Shown here: positions 54,210-63,495 of the stretch, piece by piece
How positions within the stretch are numbered: position 1 is the first letter of the stretch
Layout: every line of letters starts with the position of its first letter
Assembly (NCBI RefSeq): GCF_000212395.1
Contig: NC_015499.1
Span: 1,375,421 to 1,439,420 of the forward strand
Length of the DNA: 64,000 nt
Source of the DNA: Thermodesulfobium narugense DSM 14796
Lineage (GTDB): Bacteria > Thermodesulfobiota > Thermodesulfobiia > Thermodesulfobiales > Thermodesulfobiaceae
Direction of reading: 5' to 3'
Translations under genes and position numbers: made by a program
The notes under the pieces: generated by a model
Seen by the model: the letters and a program-made list of their open reading frames with translations, nothing else
Told to the model about the DNA's origin: nothing
The model's database searches: none

Positions 54210-55121
54210 ATGAAGCGATTAGTGGTTTCAATTTTTCTAATACTATTTATCTTGATGTCAAAAAGCGCCTATGCAAACCAAGAGTTTTACGATCTGTTAA
54301 ACAACACATACACACGATACACAAATACTGAGTCTTCAATGATAGCCTACAAAGTTTTAGGCGAAAAAAATAAAAAGACCATCGTAATGTTGGAGCCTTT
54401 TTCAAGCAGCATGAACAGTTGGGATGATTCATTTGTAATGAATCTTTTGCAGAATTTCAGACTTATTTTTATAGATTATCCAGGTATCGGACAATCAAAA
54501 TTCCTTTCAAACAAAGATCCAGATATAGGCGAATTGGCACAAGCCGTAAAAAATGTCTTAAAGAATGAGAAGATAAAGAGTGCAAATATTCTTGGATATT
54601 CAATGGGAGGTTTTGTAGCTCAACAATTCGCACGGATGTACCCTGATATGGTAGATTCCCTTATATTAATAGGCACCGATGCAGGAGGATCTAGCGCTAT
54701 AAAACCTCAAGATTACGTAATAGATGCACTTTTCAACCCGTTGCCAGATTTAGAAAAGCAGGGTGAAAGAATTATGAAAGTACTTTTCCCAAAAGATGAA
54801 ATTGACAATTACAAAATTAAGATGGCACTCATTTATGAAAGATCTGCTCCTGATATTACCCCAAAAGTTTTTAACTATGAAAAACAGATAATATATAGAT
54901 GGTATCTAGATAATACCAATCAAAAGGAACTTGATGGCAAATATTTTAAAACCCTTATTCTCTCATCTGATCAAGACCTGGTAGTTCCACCCGAAAACGC
55001 ATTAATACTTCATAAGATTTTGCCAAATTCAAAATTAGTAATATTCAAAGGCGCAGGTCACGCGCTCATTTATCAAATGCCATCAGAAATATCACTAGCT
55101 ATTAGAAAATTTCTTGAGTAA
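54210..55121 (+). CDS. Exported alpha/beta hydrolase
   Basis: About 303 residues. A signal peptide (RLVVSIFLILFILMSKSAYA) is followed by an alpha/beta hydrolase fold: nucleophile elbow GYSMGG (Ser131), acid in SSDQDLVVP and histidine in GAGHALIY. Substrate unknown; esterase or lipase-like activity in the periplasm is likely. ATG at 54210 is chosen because GGAGG lies upstream; a TTG at 54198 contains it. It overlaps the convergent methyltransferase gene by 20 bases. Confidence 0.85.
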   Translation: MKRLVVSIFLILFILMSKSAYANQEFYDLLNNTYTRYTNTESSMIAYKVLGEKNKKTIVMLEPFSSSMNSWDDSFVMNLLQNFRLIFIDYPGIGQSKFLSNKDPDIGELAQAVKNVLKNEKIKSANILGYSMGGFVAQQFARMYPDMVDSLILIGTDAGGSSAIKPQDYVIDALFNPLPDLEKQGERIMKVLFPKDEIDNYKIKMALIYERSAPDITPKVFNYEKQIIYRWYLDNTNQKELDGKYFKTLILSSDQDLVVPPENALILHKILPNSKLVIFKGAGHALIYQMPSEISLAIRKFLE

Positions 55122-55698
55122 ACTTTTGCAGGTGAAGAATATAGCCTTCTTCATCATCCTTTGTATTTAGTATTGAAAATCCTTTGCTCTTTGCCGTCTC
55201 TTGTACTGTCTCAACGGGTAAAAGCACGTGATCTTTTACCTCTTCTTTTCTTGAATGAACCATATTTATATGTTCCCTTGAAGAGTTATGGAGTATTAAA
55301 ATTTCGCCTCTTCTGTCCAATAACTGTGAAGATTTTGTAAACAAGCTTTCCAAATCTCCCAAATGCGGCAAAACATTTATCATAAGGATAAGGTCAAAAA
55401 TGCCCTCCACTTCAAAAAAATTCTTTATATTAACTGTAAATCTTGCATCATGAATTCTTTCAATTGCCCTTCTAACCATCTTTGCAGATATGTCTATTGC
55501 AAACAACCTTGCAGTAGGTTTTAATCTCTTTAAAATATAGCCGGTTTCAATTCCTGTAGCACAACCAACTTCCAACACTCTTGTAAATAAATTCCAATCT
55601 ACAAGATCAAGTCCTCTCTCTAGAACATTTATATCTCCTCTTGAAAATATACTGTCCCACTCATCAGATAATCTATCAAAAAAATCTACCGTATCCAT
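55102..55698 (-). CDS. Class I SAM-dependent methyltransferase of the metal-uptake cluster
   Basis: A 198-residue methyltransferase with motif I VLEVGCATGIETG, the acidic post-I end FAIDIS, and ILMINVLPHLG. It is the last gene of the cooC-ABC cluster, 14 bases after the ATPase gene. Methyltransferases in such clusters sometimes make or modify metallophores or corrinoids, but the substrate cannot be read from the sequence. Confidence 0.8.
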   Translation of the reverse strand: MDTVDFFDRLSDEWDSIFSRGDINVLERGLDLVDWNLFTRVLEVGCATGIETGYILKRLKPTARLFAIDISAKMVRRAIERIHDARFTVNIKNFFEVEGIFDLILMINVLPHLGDLESLFTKSSQLLDRRGEILILHNSSREHINMVHSRKEEVKDHVLLPVETVQETAKSKGFSILNTKDDEEGYILHLQKFTQEIF

Positions 55699-55712
55699 TT
55701 TTCCTCCAAAAT

Positions 55713-56459
55713 TTAAAATAGTAAAAATGGCCTTCCATCGATATTTTGAATTTTTACCTTAACCCCAAAAACTTTGTTAAAGTTTTCTTCGGTTATAATT
55801 TCTAAGCCTCCTGAGGAGAATATCTTTCCATCTTTCATCAAAATAAACTTGTCAATAAATCTAAGCGCAAGATTTATATCGTGAATAGCAACTAGACACG
55901 AGATTTTCTTCTCTTTTATAATTCGTTTTATAATGTTCATCACTTCGATCTGACTCTTTATGTCAAGATTATTCGTTGGCTCATCCATAAGAATTAGTAT
56001 AGGCTCTTGAACCAATGCTCTTGCAACTATCACCTTTTGAAGCTCTCCGCCGCTTAATTCGTCAACAAATCTCATAGAAATTTCGTGGAGTGAAAGCATT
56101 TCTATAACCTTTTTTGTAATTTCAAGATCTTTATCTGATATCCCCCAGCTAACATACGGTTTCCTTCCTAGTAGTATTGCATCAAAGACTGTAAGTCTAG
56201 TAGCTTGATTCTGTTGGGAAACATAAGAAATCTTTTTGGCAACATCTGCACCTAATTCTTCTATATACTGTCCCTCAATCAATATTGTCCCTAATTTTGG
56301 TTTAAGAATTCTATTAATACACTTTATCAAAGTAGACTTGCCTACGCCATTGTTTCCAAGTATAGCAATAAGATCACCCTTTTCTATGTGAAAGCTTATA
56401 TCTTTTAACACATCAACGCTATTATAAGAAAATCTTATATCTCTGATCTGGATAAACAT
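55713..56459 (-). CDS. FecE/BtuD-type ABC transporter ATPase
   Basis: A 248-residue ATPase of the iron-siderophore/cobalamin uptake group: Walker A GNNGVGKST, signature LSGGELQKV, Walker B ILMDEPTNNLD and HDINLAL. It powers the FecCD-type permease, whose gene it overlaps by one base. The cargo is a metal complex or corrinoid. Confidence 0.92.
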   Translation of the reverse strand: MFIQIRDIRFSYNSVDVLKDISFHIEKGDLIAILGNNGVGKSTLIKCINRILKPKLGTILIEGQYIEELGADVAKKISYVSQQNQATRLTVFDAILLGRKPYVSWGISDKDLEITKKVIEMLSLHEISMRFVDELSGGELQKVIVARALVQEPILILMDEPTNNLDIKSQIEVMNIIKRIIKEKKISCLVAIHDINLALRFIDKFILMKDGKIFSSGGLEIITEENFNKVFGVKVKIQNIDGRPFLLF

Positions 56460-57508
56460 TACTTGATTTTTCCTTTTAAATATAGAATATAAATAAAAAA
56501 TGGCGCTCCCAAAAAAGATGTAACAGCTCCTATAGGCAAGATAACAGGTGACAAAATTGTTCTGCTAACTATATCAGCTATTATTAGCAAAATTGCTCCC
56601 ATAAATGCGCTGGCTGGAAGGATAAACCTGTGATCAAAGTCTATCATTCTTCTCATTGCTTGAGGCGCTACCAATCCCACAAAACCTATTATTCCTAAAA
56701 ATGAAACTATCACTGCGGTTATAAGAGAAGAGACTATCATTGATACGAATCTTATTTTGTCAACATCGATACCCAAACCCTTAGCGCTCTCATCACCTAT
56801 TTGCATAGCATTATAGTTTAGACTGTTGAGTAAAAAATACACAAAAGATAATGCTATCACGATAGTCATTATCAAGATCTCGTTCCAGTATGCTCTACCT
56901 ACATCTCCAAATGTCCAAAACACCATACTGGTTACTGCAACTTCATTTGAAAAGTACTGAAGCATTATGATCATAGCAGAAAAGAGTGCTCCAAGGGCAA
57001 CGCCTGAAAGAACTATTGACTCAGGGCTAAAGCCTTTAAATTTTGAAAGAAATACTATAGTAAAGGTAGACAAAAGAGATCCAAAAAACGCACAAACTGT
57101 TACAAAATATGGATTATTAATAATAATATTCGTACCAAGAGAACCCTGTCCCAACAACACTATTCCTACACAAGCCCCAAACGCAGCTCCCTGAGAAACA
57201 CCAAGTGTAAATGGAGATGCAAGAGGATTTCTTAAAACGTTTTGCATCACGCAACCTGCTATTGCAAGACCAAATCCAGCCACAAAGGATGACGCTATTC
57301 TTGGAAGGCGTACATTAAACAAGATCGAAGCCTCTCTTGAATTTGGATTAAAAAACGACAAAATTATATCTGAAAAACTTAGATTAAATGTGCCAATTTT
57401 TGCAGAAAATATTATAAAAAACAAAGAAATAGAAAACAAAAATATTAGAATGAAAAATTTTTTCTTATAATAACTTTTGTAATTCTTTAGAATGTCCTTT
57501 TTATCCAT
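56459..57508 (-). CDS. FecCD-family ABC transporter permease
   Basis: A 349-residue membrane protein of about ten helices. The family blocks RLPRIASSFVAGFGLAIAG, VMQNVLRNPLASPFTLGVSQGAAFG, VLSGVALG and GFVGLVAPQAMRR are clear. It is the channel for a chelated metal or vitamin B12. It lies between the binding protein and ATPase genes. Confidence 0.93.
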   Translation of the reverse strand: MDKKDILKNYKSYYKKKFFILIFLFSISLFFIIFSAKIGTFNLSFSDIILSFFNPNSREASILFNVRLPRIASSFVAGFGLAIAGCVMQNVLRNPLASPFTLGVSQGAAFGACVGIVLLGQGSLGTNIIINNPYFVTVCAFFGSLLSTFTIVFLSKFKGFSPESIVLSGVALGALFSAMIIMLQYFSNEVAVTSMVFWTFGDVGRAYWNEILIMTIVIALSFVYFLLNSLNYNAMQIGDESAKGLGIDVDKIRFVSMIVSSLITAVIVSFLGIIGFVGLVAPQAMRRMIDFDHRFILPASAFMGAILLIIADIVSRTILSPVILPIGAVTSFLGAPFFIYILYLKGKIK

Positions 57509-57513
57509 ATAAT

Positions 57514-58602
57514 CTAAAAAACTATTCTTGTGAAACCAGGATAATTTTTCACAATCTCATTAAACATTGGTTTGTCCAAAAATTCTTTAAATATTTCATT
57601 TGCTTTTGTACTAATATTTATATCAGAAAATCTATCGGGATAAATAACCTTTCCAGCAAAGTAGCTGTCTATCAAAGCTATCTCTATATTTGTAGTATAG
57701 TAGTTGAAAGGTAGCTGCCCATAAACTTTGTTTTCCTTAAAAGCCTTTAACTCATCGTAAAAAGCCTTGTTCTTTCTATAATCTTCCTTTACCAGAGAGA
57801 GTCCTCCTTCATCAATGAAGATGATATCAGGGTTCAACTTTACCAGATATTCTTTGTCAAGCATCAGGCTGCCTGAATTCTTTATTTTATCTACAACATT
57901 TTTTGCGTTTATCAAAGTAAAGGGCAAATATCTAGCCTGAGTGCTTTCAATTCCGTGAACACCAGCCATACCAAGTGCCCCTACGTAAACGCTCGGTTTT
58001 TCATCTGGTGAAATATTTTTCGTTCTACTATCTAAGTCCTCTTCTATACTCTTTATATATAAGATTAGCTGATCTGCCCTATCAGATCTTCCTGAAACCT
58101 CACCAATAATTCTTAAAGAATTAAATATATCGTTCATATCAAAGCTAGCAAATTGGCCATAGCTAAGCAATATTACAGGTATGTTTGTCTTTGACTGAAT
58201 TGCATCAGCCTGATCCTTCGTTAGATATGCAGCAAATATAACATCTGGTTTAAGTGATATGATACTTTCAAGGTTTGGGCTTGGACGAGGACCGCCCTGG
58301 CCTATTCCTGGTAGACTTCTTAACTGTGGATACGCAAGAATATACGGCCTTGAAAAAGCATCCCATTCCCTTTCAGAATCCTCTACCCCTACTACCGAGT
58401 CTGCAAGTCTCATATAAGAGATAAGTCTTAGTGCGCCAGGCCCTATTGCTACGATTCTTTTTACAGGGATTTCTTTCAGGGTAACCTTCCTTCCAAGCGC
58501 ATCAGTCACGGTTAAACTATAATTACCCTTCTGAGCTACATTATCACAGCCCGAAATAAAGAACAATGTACATATGAAAAAAAATATTTTTAAAAATTTC
58601 AT
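57514..58602 (-). CDS. FecB/BtuF-type substrate-binding lipoprotein
   Basis: 362 residues with lipobox FISGC (Cys19), so anchored in the membrane on the outer face. The helical-backbone binding fold has the typical VTDALGRKVTLKEIPVKRIVA opening and LKPDVIFAAY. It delivers an iron, nickel or cobalt complex, or corrinoid, to the FecCD permease. It directly overlaps the CooC-like gene by one base, which is the main hint that the metal may be nickel. Confidence 0.9.
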   Translation of the reverse strand: MKFLKIFFFICTLFFISGCDNVAQKGNYSLTVTDALGRKVTLKEIPVKRIVAIGPGALRLISYMRLADSVVGVEDSEREWDAFSRPYILAYPQLRSLPGIGQGGPRPSPNLESIISLKPDVIFAAYLTKDQADAIQSKTNIPVILLSYGQFASFDMNDIFNSLRIIGEVSGRSDRADQLILYIKSIEEDLDSRTKNISPDEKPSVYVGALGMAGVHGIESTQARYLPFTLINAKNVVDKIKNSGSLMLDKEYLVKLNPDIIFIDEGGLSLVKEDYRKNKAFYDELKAFKENKVYGQLPFNYYTTNIEIALIDSYFAGKVIYPDRFSDINISTKANEIFKEFLDKPMFNEIVKNYPGFTRIVF

Positions 58603-59357
58603 TACAAGATTGAATTTATAAGATTTGAGTCTTCAATAGTCAACTTTTCTCCCTTGAGATTTGCCTTTGAGATCTCACTTCTAAAGGGTAAGAAGCCATC
58701 TACCTTTATTTTTCTTTTAAGAAGCAGTTCCTCGAGTTCTGATCTACTCTCATCATTGACCTTGTTTAATATTACTTTATATGGTTTGACATGCTTTCCT
58801 TCTGAAATTAACCCTATAGTTTTCTCGCAAAGCGAAATTGATTCAAAGGAAGGCTCTATCACAAGCCATACCAGGTCTATAGCCTCGTGCACACCTCTTC
58901 CAAAGTGCTCTATTCCAGCTTCAGTATCCACCAAAACATATTGACTATCTTTAACTTTTAACTTTTTTAAAAACTCTCTTGTTACAGCTCCCATTGGACA
59001 CGCACAACCCTCCATACCGTGTTCAATCTTGCCAGTTTGAATGAAACCTATATTATCCCTCCAGGAAGAAAAATTTTTCAGGTCTTCAAAAGTGAGTTCA
59101 GTTGTAAACATCGGAGTCTTTTCTTTTCCTTCAGATTTTAAAAAAGATAAAAGTGCTTTTTTTACTTCAGCTTTACCACCAAAATATCCCATTAGGGTCT
59201 TTTCAGAATCAATGCCAAGCATGTTAGAAAGACAAAGATTAGATTCGTCGGCATCAAGGACAAAAACCTCGCCTCTTTTTGAAAGAGTGTTAGCTGCAAT
59301 TGCTGTAAGAGTGCTCTTTCCACATCCACCTCTTCCACAAACCAAAATTTTTGGCAT
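58602..59357 (-). CDS. cooC: CooC/AcsF-like nickel-insertion ATPase
   Basis: A 251-residue MinD-superfamily ATPase with deviant P-loop GRGGCGKST (8-16), LDADESN and the paired cysteines Cys118-x-Cys120 (EGCACPMG). The C-x-C corresponds to the metal-binding motif at the CooC dimer interface of Carboxydothermus. Such proteins insert nickel into carbon monoxide dehydrogenase/acetyl-CoA synthase. No CODH gene is in the window. It is the first gene of the operon with the FecBCD-type transporter and follows a structured leader. Confidence 0.88.
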   Translation of the reverse strand: MPKILVCGRGGCGKSTLTAIAANTLSKRGEVFVLDADESNLCLSNMLGIDSEKTLMGYFGGKAEVKKALLSFLKSEGKEKTPMFTTELTFEDLKNFSSWRDNIGFIQTGKIEHGMEGCACPMGAVTREFLKKLKVKDSQYVLVDTEAGIEHFGRGVHEAIDLVWLVIEPSFESISLCEKTIGLISEGKHVKPYKVILNKVNDESRSELEELLLKRKIKVDGFLPFRSEISKANLKGEKLTIEDSNLINSIL

Positions 59358-59467
59358 ATTAAACCTCCCTAAATAAAATAAGCCACAAAGGCTATTAGTA
59401 CAATCTACTCAGCAAACAGCCTTCATGGCTCCCTAAAAGAGTTCAACTCTTTATTTTTTTTATTATA
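59358..59467 (-). promoter_or_regulatory. Promoter -10 and structured leader RNA of the cooC-ABC operon
   Basis: A perfect -10 TATAAT on the minus strand (59462-59467) would start a leader of about 95 bases. It contains a small hairpin (59436-59452) and a second long one: arms 59418-59430 and 59381-59393 form 13 continuous pairs on the minus-strand RNA (two are G-U; on the other strand these would be mismatches), with an apical AGUA/UACU helix. The stem is followed by UUAUUUUAUUU, like a terminator, then the GGGAGG and ATG of cooC. No known riboswitch could be matched. Confidence 0.6.
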
Positions 59468-59597
59468 CAATAAGTTTTTAATTTTGTATTATTTTTTAAA
59501 AGTTATATAAAACTTTAATTATAATAGTAAAATAATATAATACCTGGGAAATAAATAGCTTTTTAAAATTTCAAATATTTAACTTGGAGGTTAGAAA

Positions 59598-60476
59598 ATG
59601 CAAATTAACCCACAAACTACCAAAGTAGGATTCATTGGCACAGGAGTTATGGGAAAGAGCATGGCTGGGCACATTTTAGATGCTGGATATAATCTTTTTG
59701 TCTACAATAGGACCAAATCAAAAGCTGAAGAGCTTTTGAACAAGGGGGCTGTATTTTTGCCAATTGATGAATTGGCCAGAACTTGTGATCTAGTAATAAC
59801 TATGGTTGGATTCCCAAAGGATGTTGAAGAAGTTTATTTAGGTAATAATGGTCTATTAAAAAATGCCAGAGAAAATTCAATTTTAATTGATATGACTACC
59901 TCTCCTCCTTCCCTTGCTGTAAAGATAGACATAGAAGCAAAAAAGAAGGGCGTATATTTCCTAGACGCACCTGTTTCTGGCGGGGATATTGGTGCTAAAA
60001 ATGCTACCCTCTCCATAATGGTAGGAGGAAGTGAAGAAATCTTTAATATCGTTCTTCCAATCTTTAATCTATTGGGTAAAAATATTGTTTATCAAGGAAG
60101 TGCTGGTTCAGGTCAACACACCAAAATGTGTAACCAAATTGTAATAGCAACGGGTATGATAGGTGTAGCAGAGTCGCTTTATTATGCTATAAAATCAGGA
60201 CTTGACCCTGAGAAAGTGTTAAAGAGCATTGGTGGTGGCGCTGCTGGCAGTTGGTCTCTGGTAAACCTTGGGCCAAAGATGTTAAAAGGAGATTTTGCCC
60301 CTGGATTTTATGTAAAACACTTTATAAAAGATATGAAAATAGCTCTAGATGAAGCAATAAAAATGGGATTAAAGCTCCCTGGATTAGAACTCGCTCTCTC
60401 TTTATATGAAGAACTATCAAAAATGGGCGAAGACAATAGCGGTACTCAGGCAATATTTAAGTTATATATGAAGTAA
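59598..60476 (+). CDS. Beta-hydroxyacid dehydrogenase (3-hydroxyisobutyrate dehydrogenase family)
   Basis: A 292-residue NAD(P)-dependent reductase/dehydrogenase. Nucleotide motif GFIGTGVMG (11-19), substrate motif DAPVSGGDIGAKNATL and the catalytic lysine region GSGQHTKMCNQI are complete. It may act on 3-hydroxyisobutyrate, tartronate semialdehyde, glyoxylate or succinic semialdehyde; the family cannot be split by eye. It is monocistronic, ending before the hairpin at 60486-60525. A TTGTAT-16-TATAAA promoter-like pair lies upstream near 59500. Confidence 0.88.
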   Translation: MQINPQTTKVGFIGTGVMGKSMAGHILDAGYNLFVYNRTKSKAEELLNKGAVFLPIDELARTCDLVITMVGFPKDVEEVYLGNNGLLKNARENSILIDMTTSPPSLAVKIDIEAKKKGVYFLDAPVSGGDIGAKNATLSIMVGGSEEIFNIVLPIFNLLGKNIVYQGSAGSGQHTKMCNQIVIATGMIGVAESLYYAIKSGLDPEKVLKSIGGGAAGSWSLVNLGPKMLKGDFAPGFYVKHFIKDMKIALDEAIKMGLKLPGLELALSLYEELSKMGEDNSGTQAIFKLYMK

Positions 60477-60485
60477 AACACACTA

Positions 60486-60525
60486 TTGCAACGAATAACG
60501 CTCAATTGAGCGCTATTCGTTGCAA
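60486..60525. terminator. Long perfect hairpin between convergent genes
   Basis: Arms of 18 bases (60486-60503 and 60508-60525) with a 4-base AATT loop; the one mismatch (60498 against 60513) is a G-U pair on the minus strand. It lies between the stops of the dehydrogenase (60476) and the permease (60530). U tracts are weak on both sides, so it may act as an RNA 3' end stabiliser as much as a terminator. Confidence 0.75.
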
Positions 60526-60529
60526 AAAA

Positions 60530-61180
60530 TTAATAACTTTGATAAATCATCTTCTTTTGCTGATTTCTTGCTATAACCGAAAGAGTATAGTTAATCACAA
60601 AGTAAGTTAATGCTATCATTCCAAATAGCACAAAAACCTGAGCAGGCTCAGCATATTGTCCCATAATTATCATCCCCCTACCCGTTAACTCTTCAATGCC
60701 TACAGCCCACGTAAAAGATGTATCCTTTATAGTTGTAATAAATTGTGATATAAGAGGAGGTATAACCTTTCTTATGGCTTGTGGCAAGACTATATAAATA
60801 AGCGTTTGAGTATAACTAAACCCTTGCGATGCAGCGGCCTCCCACTGACCCTTATCGATTGAGTTAAGTCCCCCTCTAACAATTTCTGCTATCATTGCGG
60901 TAGTAAAAATAGTCATAGCAAGGATGGCCGCTTGTATTGGTGGAATGGGTATCATAAATCTGCAAGCAAGTATAAACAACAAAAGTGGAATGTTTCTAAT
61001 AGAATCTATATAAATTGCAGCAATTTGACTAACAATAGGCTTTTTTGAATATTTTGCTACTCCAAGAATTATTCCAAAAAATGTACTAAAAATTATAGTA
61101 AATACTGCTATGGTAAGAGTCACCTGCAATCCTTTTAGTAAAAAAATTAAAATGTTAGGAGCAAAAAGTTCTTCTATCAT
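60530..61180 (-). CDS. Polar amino-acid ABC transporter permease (HisM/GlnP family)
   Basis: A 216-residue inner-membrane subunit with five helices and the EAA loop ([22 protein letters not shown]). It pairs with the permease encoded at 61177-61854, overlapping it by four bases. Last gene of the importer operon. Confidence 0.92.
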   Translation of the reverse strand: MIEELFAPNILIFLLKGLQVTLTIAVFTIIFSTFFGIILGVAKYSKKPIVSQIAAIYIDSIRNIPLLLFILACRFMIPIPPIQAAILAMTIFTTAMIAEIVRGGLNSIDKGQWEAAASQGFSYTQTLIYIVLPQAIRKVIPPLISQFITTIKDTSFTWAVGIEELTGRGMIIMGQYAEPAQVFVLFGMIALTYFVINYTLSVIARNQQKKMIYQSY

Positions 61181-61854
61181 GGGTTCATCTTGGCCTTTCT
61201 TTCAAGATAGTCTGCAAACCTAGCAAGTGGTAAACAAAGGCTTAAATACAACAGACCTACTACTATATATGCTGGCCCATAGTATAGATTATTGCTTGAC
61301 CATGAATCTGCATGATACATCAGGTCTCCCCCAGCTACCATTGCCATTACTGAAGTGTTTTTTATCAAACTGACAGCCTGATTCGTTAAGGGAGGGAATA
61401 TTATTATCTTTGCCTGAGGTAAGATTATATATCTCATAGCTTGCCAGAAGGTAAAACCTTGAGAATAAGCAGCTTCCAATTGACCTCTGTGAATAGCCTG
61501 AATTCCTGCCCTTACAACCTCTGCGATATACGCTCCGTGATAAACTCCTACCCCAATTACTCCAACAGCAAAAACAGGTAGAACTATATCCAAATGTGGA
61601 AGCCCGTTATAAAGAAAAAATACCTGGATCACTAAAGGAGTATTTTGGATAAATTCAACATATATTCGATTAATTATCTTAGCGCTTCTAAATTGACTGG
61701 TTGCAAGAACTCCAAAAATTAAGCCTAATACAAGTGCTAATAAGAGGCCAAGAAATGAAACTGATATCGTAGTAACGAAACCCTCTGCAAAGATCCTCCA
61801 ATCAGAAAATAATTTCTCCCATTTAAATAATGCAAAGGGTCCCGTATCAAACAC
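61177..61854 (-). CDS. Polar amino-acid ABC transporter permease (HisQ/GlnP family)
   Basis: A 225-residue partner permease; EAA loop [22 protein letters not shown], and the N-terminal block [19 protein letters not shown] is typical. It overlaps the binding-protein gene by one base and the next permease by four. Confidence 0.92.
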   Translation of the reverse strand: MFDTGPFALFKWEKLFSDWRIFAEGFVTTISVSFLGLLLALVLGLIFGVLATSQFRSAKIINRIYVEFIQNTPLVIQVFFLYNGLPHLDIVLPVFAVGVIGVGVYHGAYIAEVVRAGIQAIHRGQLEAAYSQGFTFWQAMRYIILPQAKIIIFPPLTNQAVSLIKNTSVMAMVAGGDLMYHADSWSSNNLYYGPAYIVVGLLYLSLCLPLARFADYLERKAKMNP

Positions 61855-62672
61855 TACTTAAGTCCCCACTTCTCCTTTAGCTTCTGAAGTGTGCCATCCT
61901 TTTGCATCTCTTCAAGAGTTGAGTTTACCAATTTAAGCAGGCCGTCATTTCCCTTTTTCATTGCTATGCCATAATTTTGTGGAGCAAACCTGTCAGGAAG
62001 TATGGTAGTAGAATCGTCCAAATAGCCATAAAGTATTGCGCCATCCGTAGAAAAGGCTTGAACTCTTCCAGATTCAAGTGCTGCCTTTATTTCTGGATAG
62101 CTAGCAAATTCAAGTACATTAACCTTTATACCCTTTGCTTTAGCCTCAGCTTCTATTGCACCCTTTGTAGTTGCACTTTGTGCAACTCCAACAGTCTTGC
62201 CATTTAAATCCGTAAAACTCTTAATTCCAGAGTCTTTCTTTACCAAAAGTGCTACCCCATCAGTAAAATATGGTATTGAAAAGTTGAAACTTTTTTCTCT
62301 CTCAGGGGTAATAGTAAAGGTTGCAATAACCATATCAACTTCACCGTTGTCCAAAAGAGGTCCTCTTGTTTTAGGTGTAACAGCAATCAGGTTAACTTTA
62401 TCGGGATTGCCAAGGATCTTTTTCGCCATTTCGTGAGCAATATCAATTTCAAAACCTTCAACTTTACCTGTTTTTGGATCTTTATATCCAAACTTTGGAA
62501 CATCGTACTTTACACCCACATTAAGAACACCGCGATCTTTTATGGCCTTAATGTCTGGCGGTACCGCTGAGCTCTCCTGAGGCTTTTGTGCTTGTTGAGA
62601 ACATCCAGCAATTACAAAGCCCAGAAGAACAATAAAGCCTAAAAATAAGAACTTCAAATTCTTCATTTTCAT
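61854..62672 (-). CDS. Polar amino-acid ABC transporter binding lipoprotein
   Basis: 272 residues with a lipoprotein signal (VIAGC, Cys24) and the family-3 solute-binding fold (GVLNVGVKYDVPKFGYKDPK and VEGFEIDIAHEMAKKI). The ligand is an amino acid, perhaps glutamate, glutamine or aspartate, but the sequence does not decide. It lies between the ATPase and permease genes. Confidence 0.92.
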   Translation of the reverse strand: MKMKNLKFLFLGFIVLLGFVIAGCSQQAQKPQESSAVPPDIKAIKDRGVLNVGVKYDVPKFGYKDPKTGKVEGFEIDIAHEMAKKILGNPDKVNLIAVTPKTRGPLLDNGEVDMVIATFTITPEREKSFNFSIPYFTDGVALLVKKDSGIKSFTDLNGKTVGVAQSATTKGAIEAEAKAKGIKVNVLEFASYPEIKAALESGRVQAFSTDGAILYGYLDDSTTILPDRFAPQNYGIAMKKGNDGLLKLVNSTLEEMQKDGTLQKLKEKWGLK

Positions 62673-62681
62673 TCCTCCTTT

Positions 62682-62704
62682 TTTGAATTTATTAAAATTT
62701 CAAA
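62682..62704 (-). other. Intercistronic hairpin between ATPase and binding-protein genes
   Basis: Arms TTTGAA/TTCAAA extended by a bulged A and TTT/AAA lie in the 44-base gap, directly before the AAGGAGG of the binding-protein gene. It may stabilise the downstream part of the mRNA or mask the ribosome site. Confidence 0.35.
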
Positions 62705-62716
62705 TGAAGACAAATC

Positions 62717-63451
62717 TTAAACCTGAATCTTATTAAGTTTTTCAAGAAAAGCTTGAGTTCTTTCGTGTTGAGGATTATTAAAAATCTGATCAGGAGTACC
62801 TGTTTCCATAATCTGACCATCGTCCATAAAAACAATTCTGTCAGCAGCTTGTTTTGCAAATCCCATTTCGTGGGTTACCACAATCATCGTCATGCCCTCT
62901 TTTGCAAGGGCTACCATAATATCAAGAACTTCCTGAATCATTTCGGGATCAAGAGCTGATGTGGGTTCATCAAACAGCAAAAGATCCGGTTTCATATTCA
63001 AAGCTCTTGCAATCGCAACTCTTTGCTGTTGCCCACCAGAAAGTTGAGACGGATATTTATTATATGCATCTTTTAAACCAACTTTCTCAAGAAGAGCAAT
63101 CGCGCTTTTTTCAACTTCATTTTTATCTCTTTTTTCAACAAGAATAGGTGCAAGCATTACATTTTCAAGCGCTGTCTTATGAGGATATAAGTTAAAATGC
63201 TGAAAAACCATGCCTATCTTTTGCCTTACTTTATTTAATTGAACTTTATTAGCAGTTATTTCTACTCCATTTACAAAGATCCTTCCTGATGAGGGTTTCT
63301 CTAAAAAGTTAATACATCTTATCAAAGTACTTTTTCCTGAACCACTAGGTCCCATTATCACTAGTCTTTCTTTAAACTTTACATGAAGATTAATATCTTT
63401 AAGAACGTGATGAGTACCAAAATACTTGTTTACATTTTCCATTTTTACCAT
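62717..63451 (-). CDS. glnQ: Polar amino-acid ABC transporter ATPase (GlnQ family)
   Basis: A 244-residue ATPase: Walker [10 protein letters not shown], signature LSGGQQQRV, Walker [15 protein letters not shown], switch THEMGFA. ATG at 63451 follows GGAGGGC; an upstream GTG at 63469 includes that site. It is the first gene of the importer operon, under a -10 element with an adjoining operator-like palindrome. Confidence 0.95.
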   Translation of the reverse strand: MVKMENVNKYFGTHHVLKDINLHVKFKERLVIMGPSGSGKSTLIRCINFLEKPSSGRIFVNGVEITANKVQLNKVRQKIGMVFQHFNLYPHKTALENVMLAPILVEKRDKNEVEKSAIALLEKVGLKDAYNKYPSQLSGGQQQRVAIARALNMKPDLLLFDEPTSALDPEMIQEVLDIMVALAKEGMTMIVVTHEMGFAKQAADRIVFMDDGQIMETGTPDQIFNNPQHERTQAFLEKLNKIQV

Positions 63452-63495
63452 AAAATTTTTGCCCTCCACAAATAAAAAGAAAACATTTGACTTAC

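Noticed and set aside
59358-59467. Known NiCo, cobalamin or FMN riboswitch in the cooC leader
   Set aside because: None of their conserved core sequences could be found, so it is reported only as an unassigned structure.
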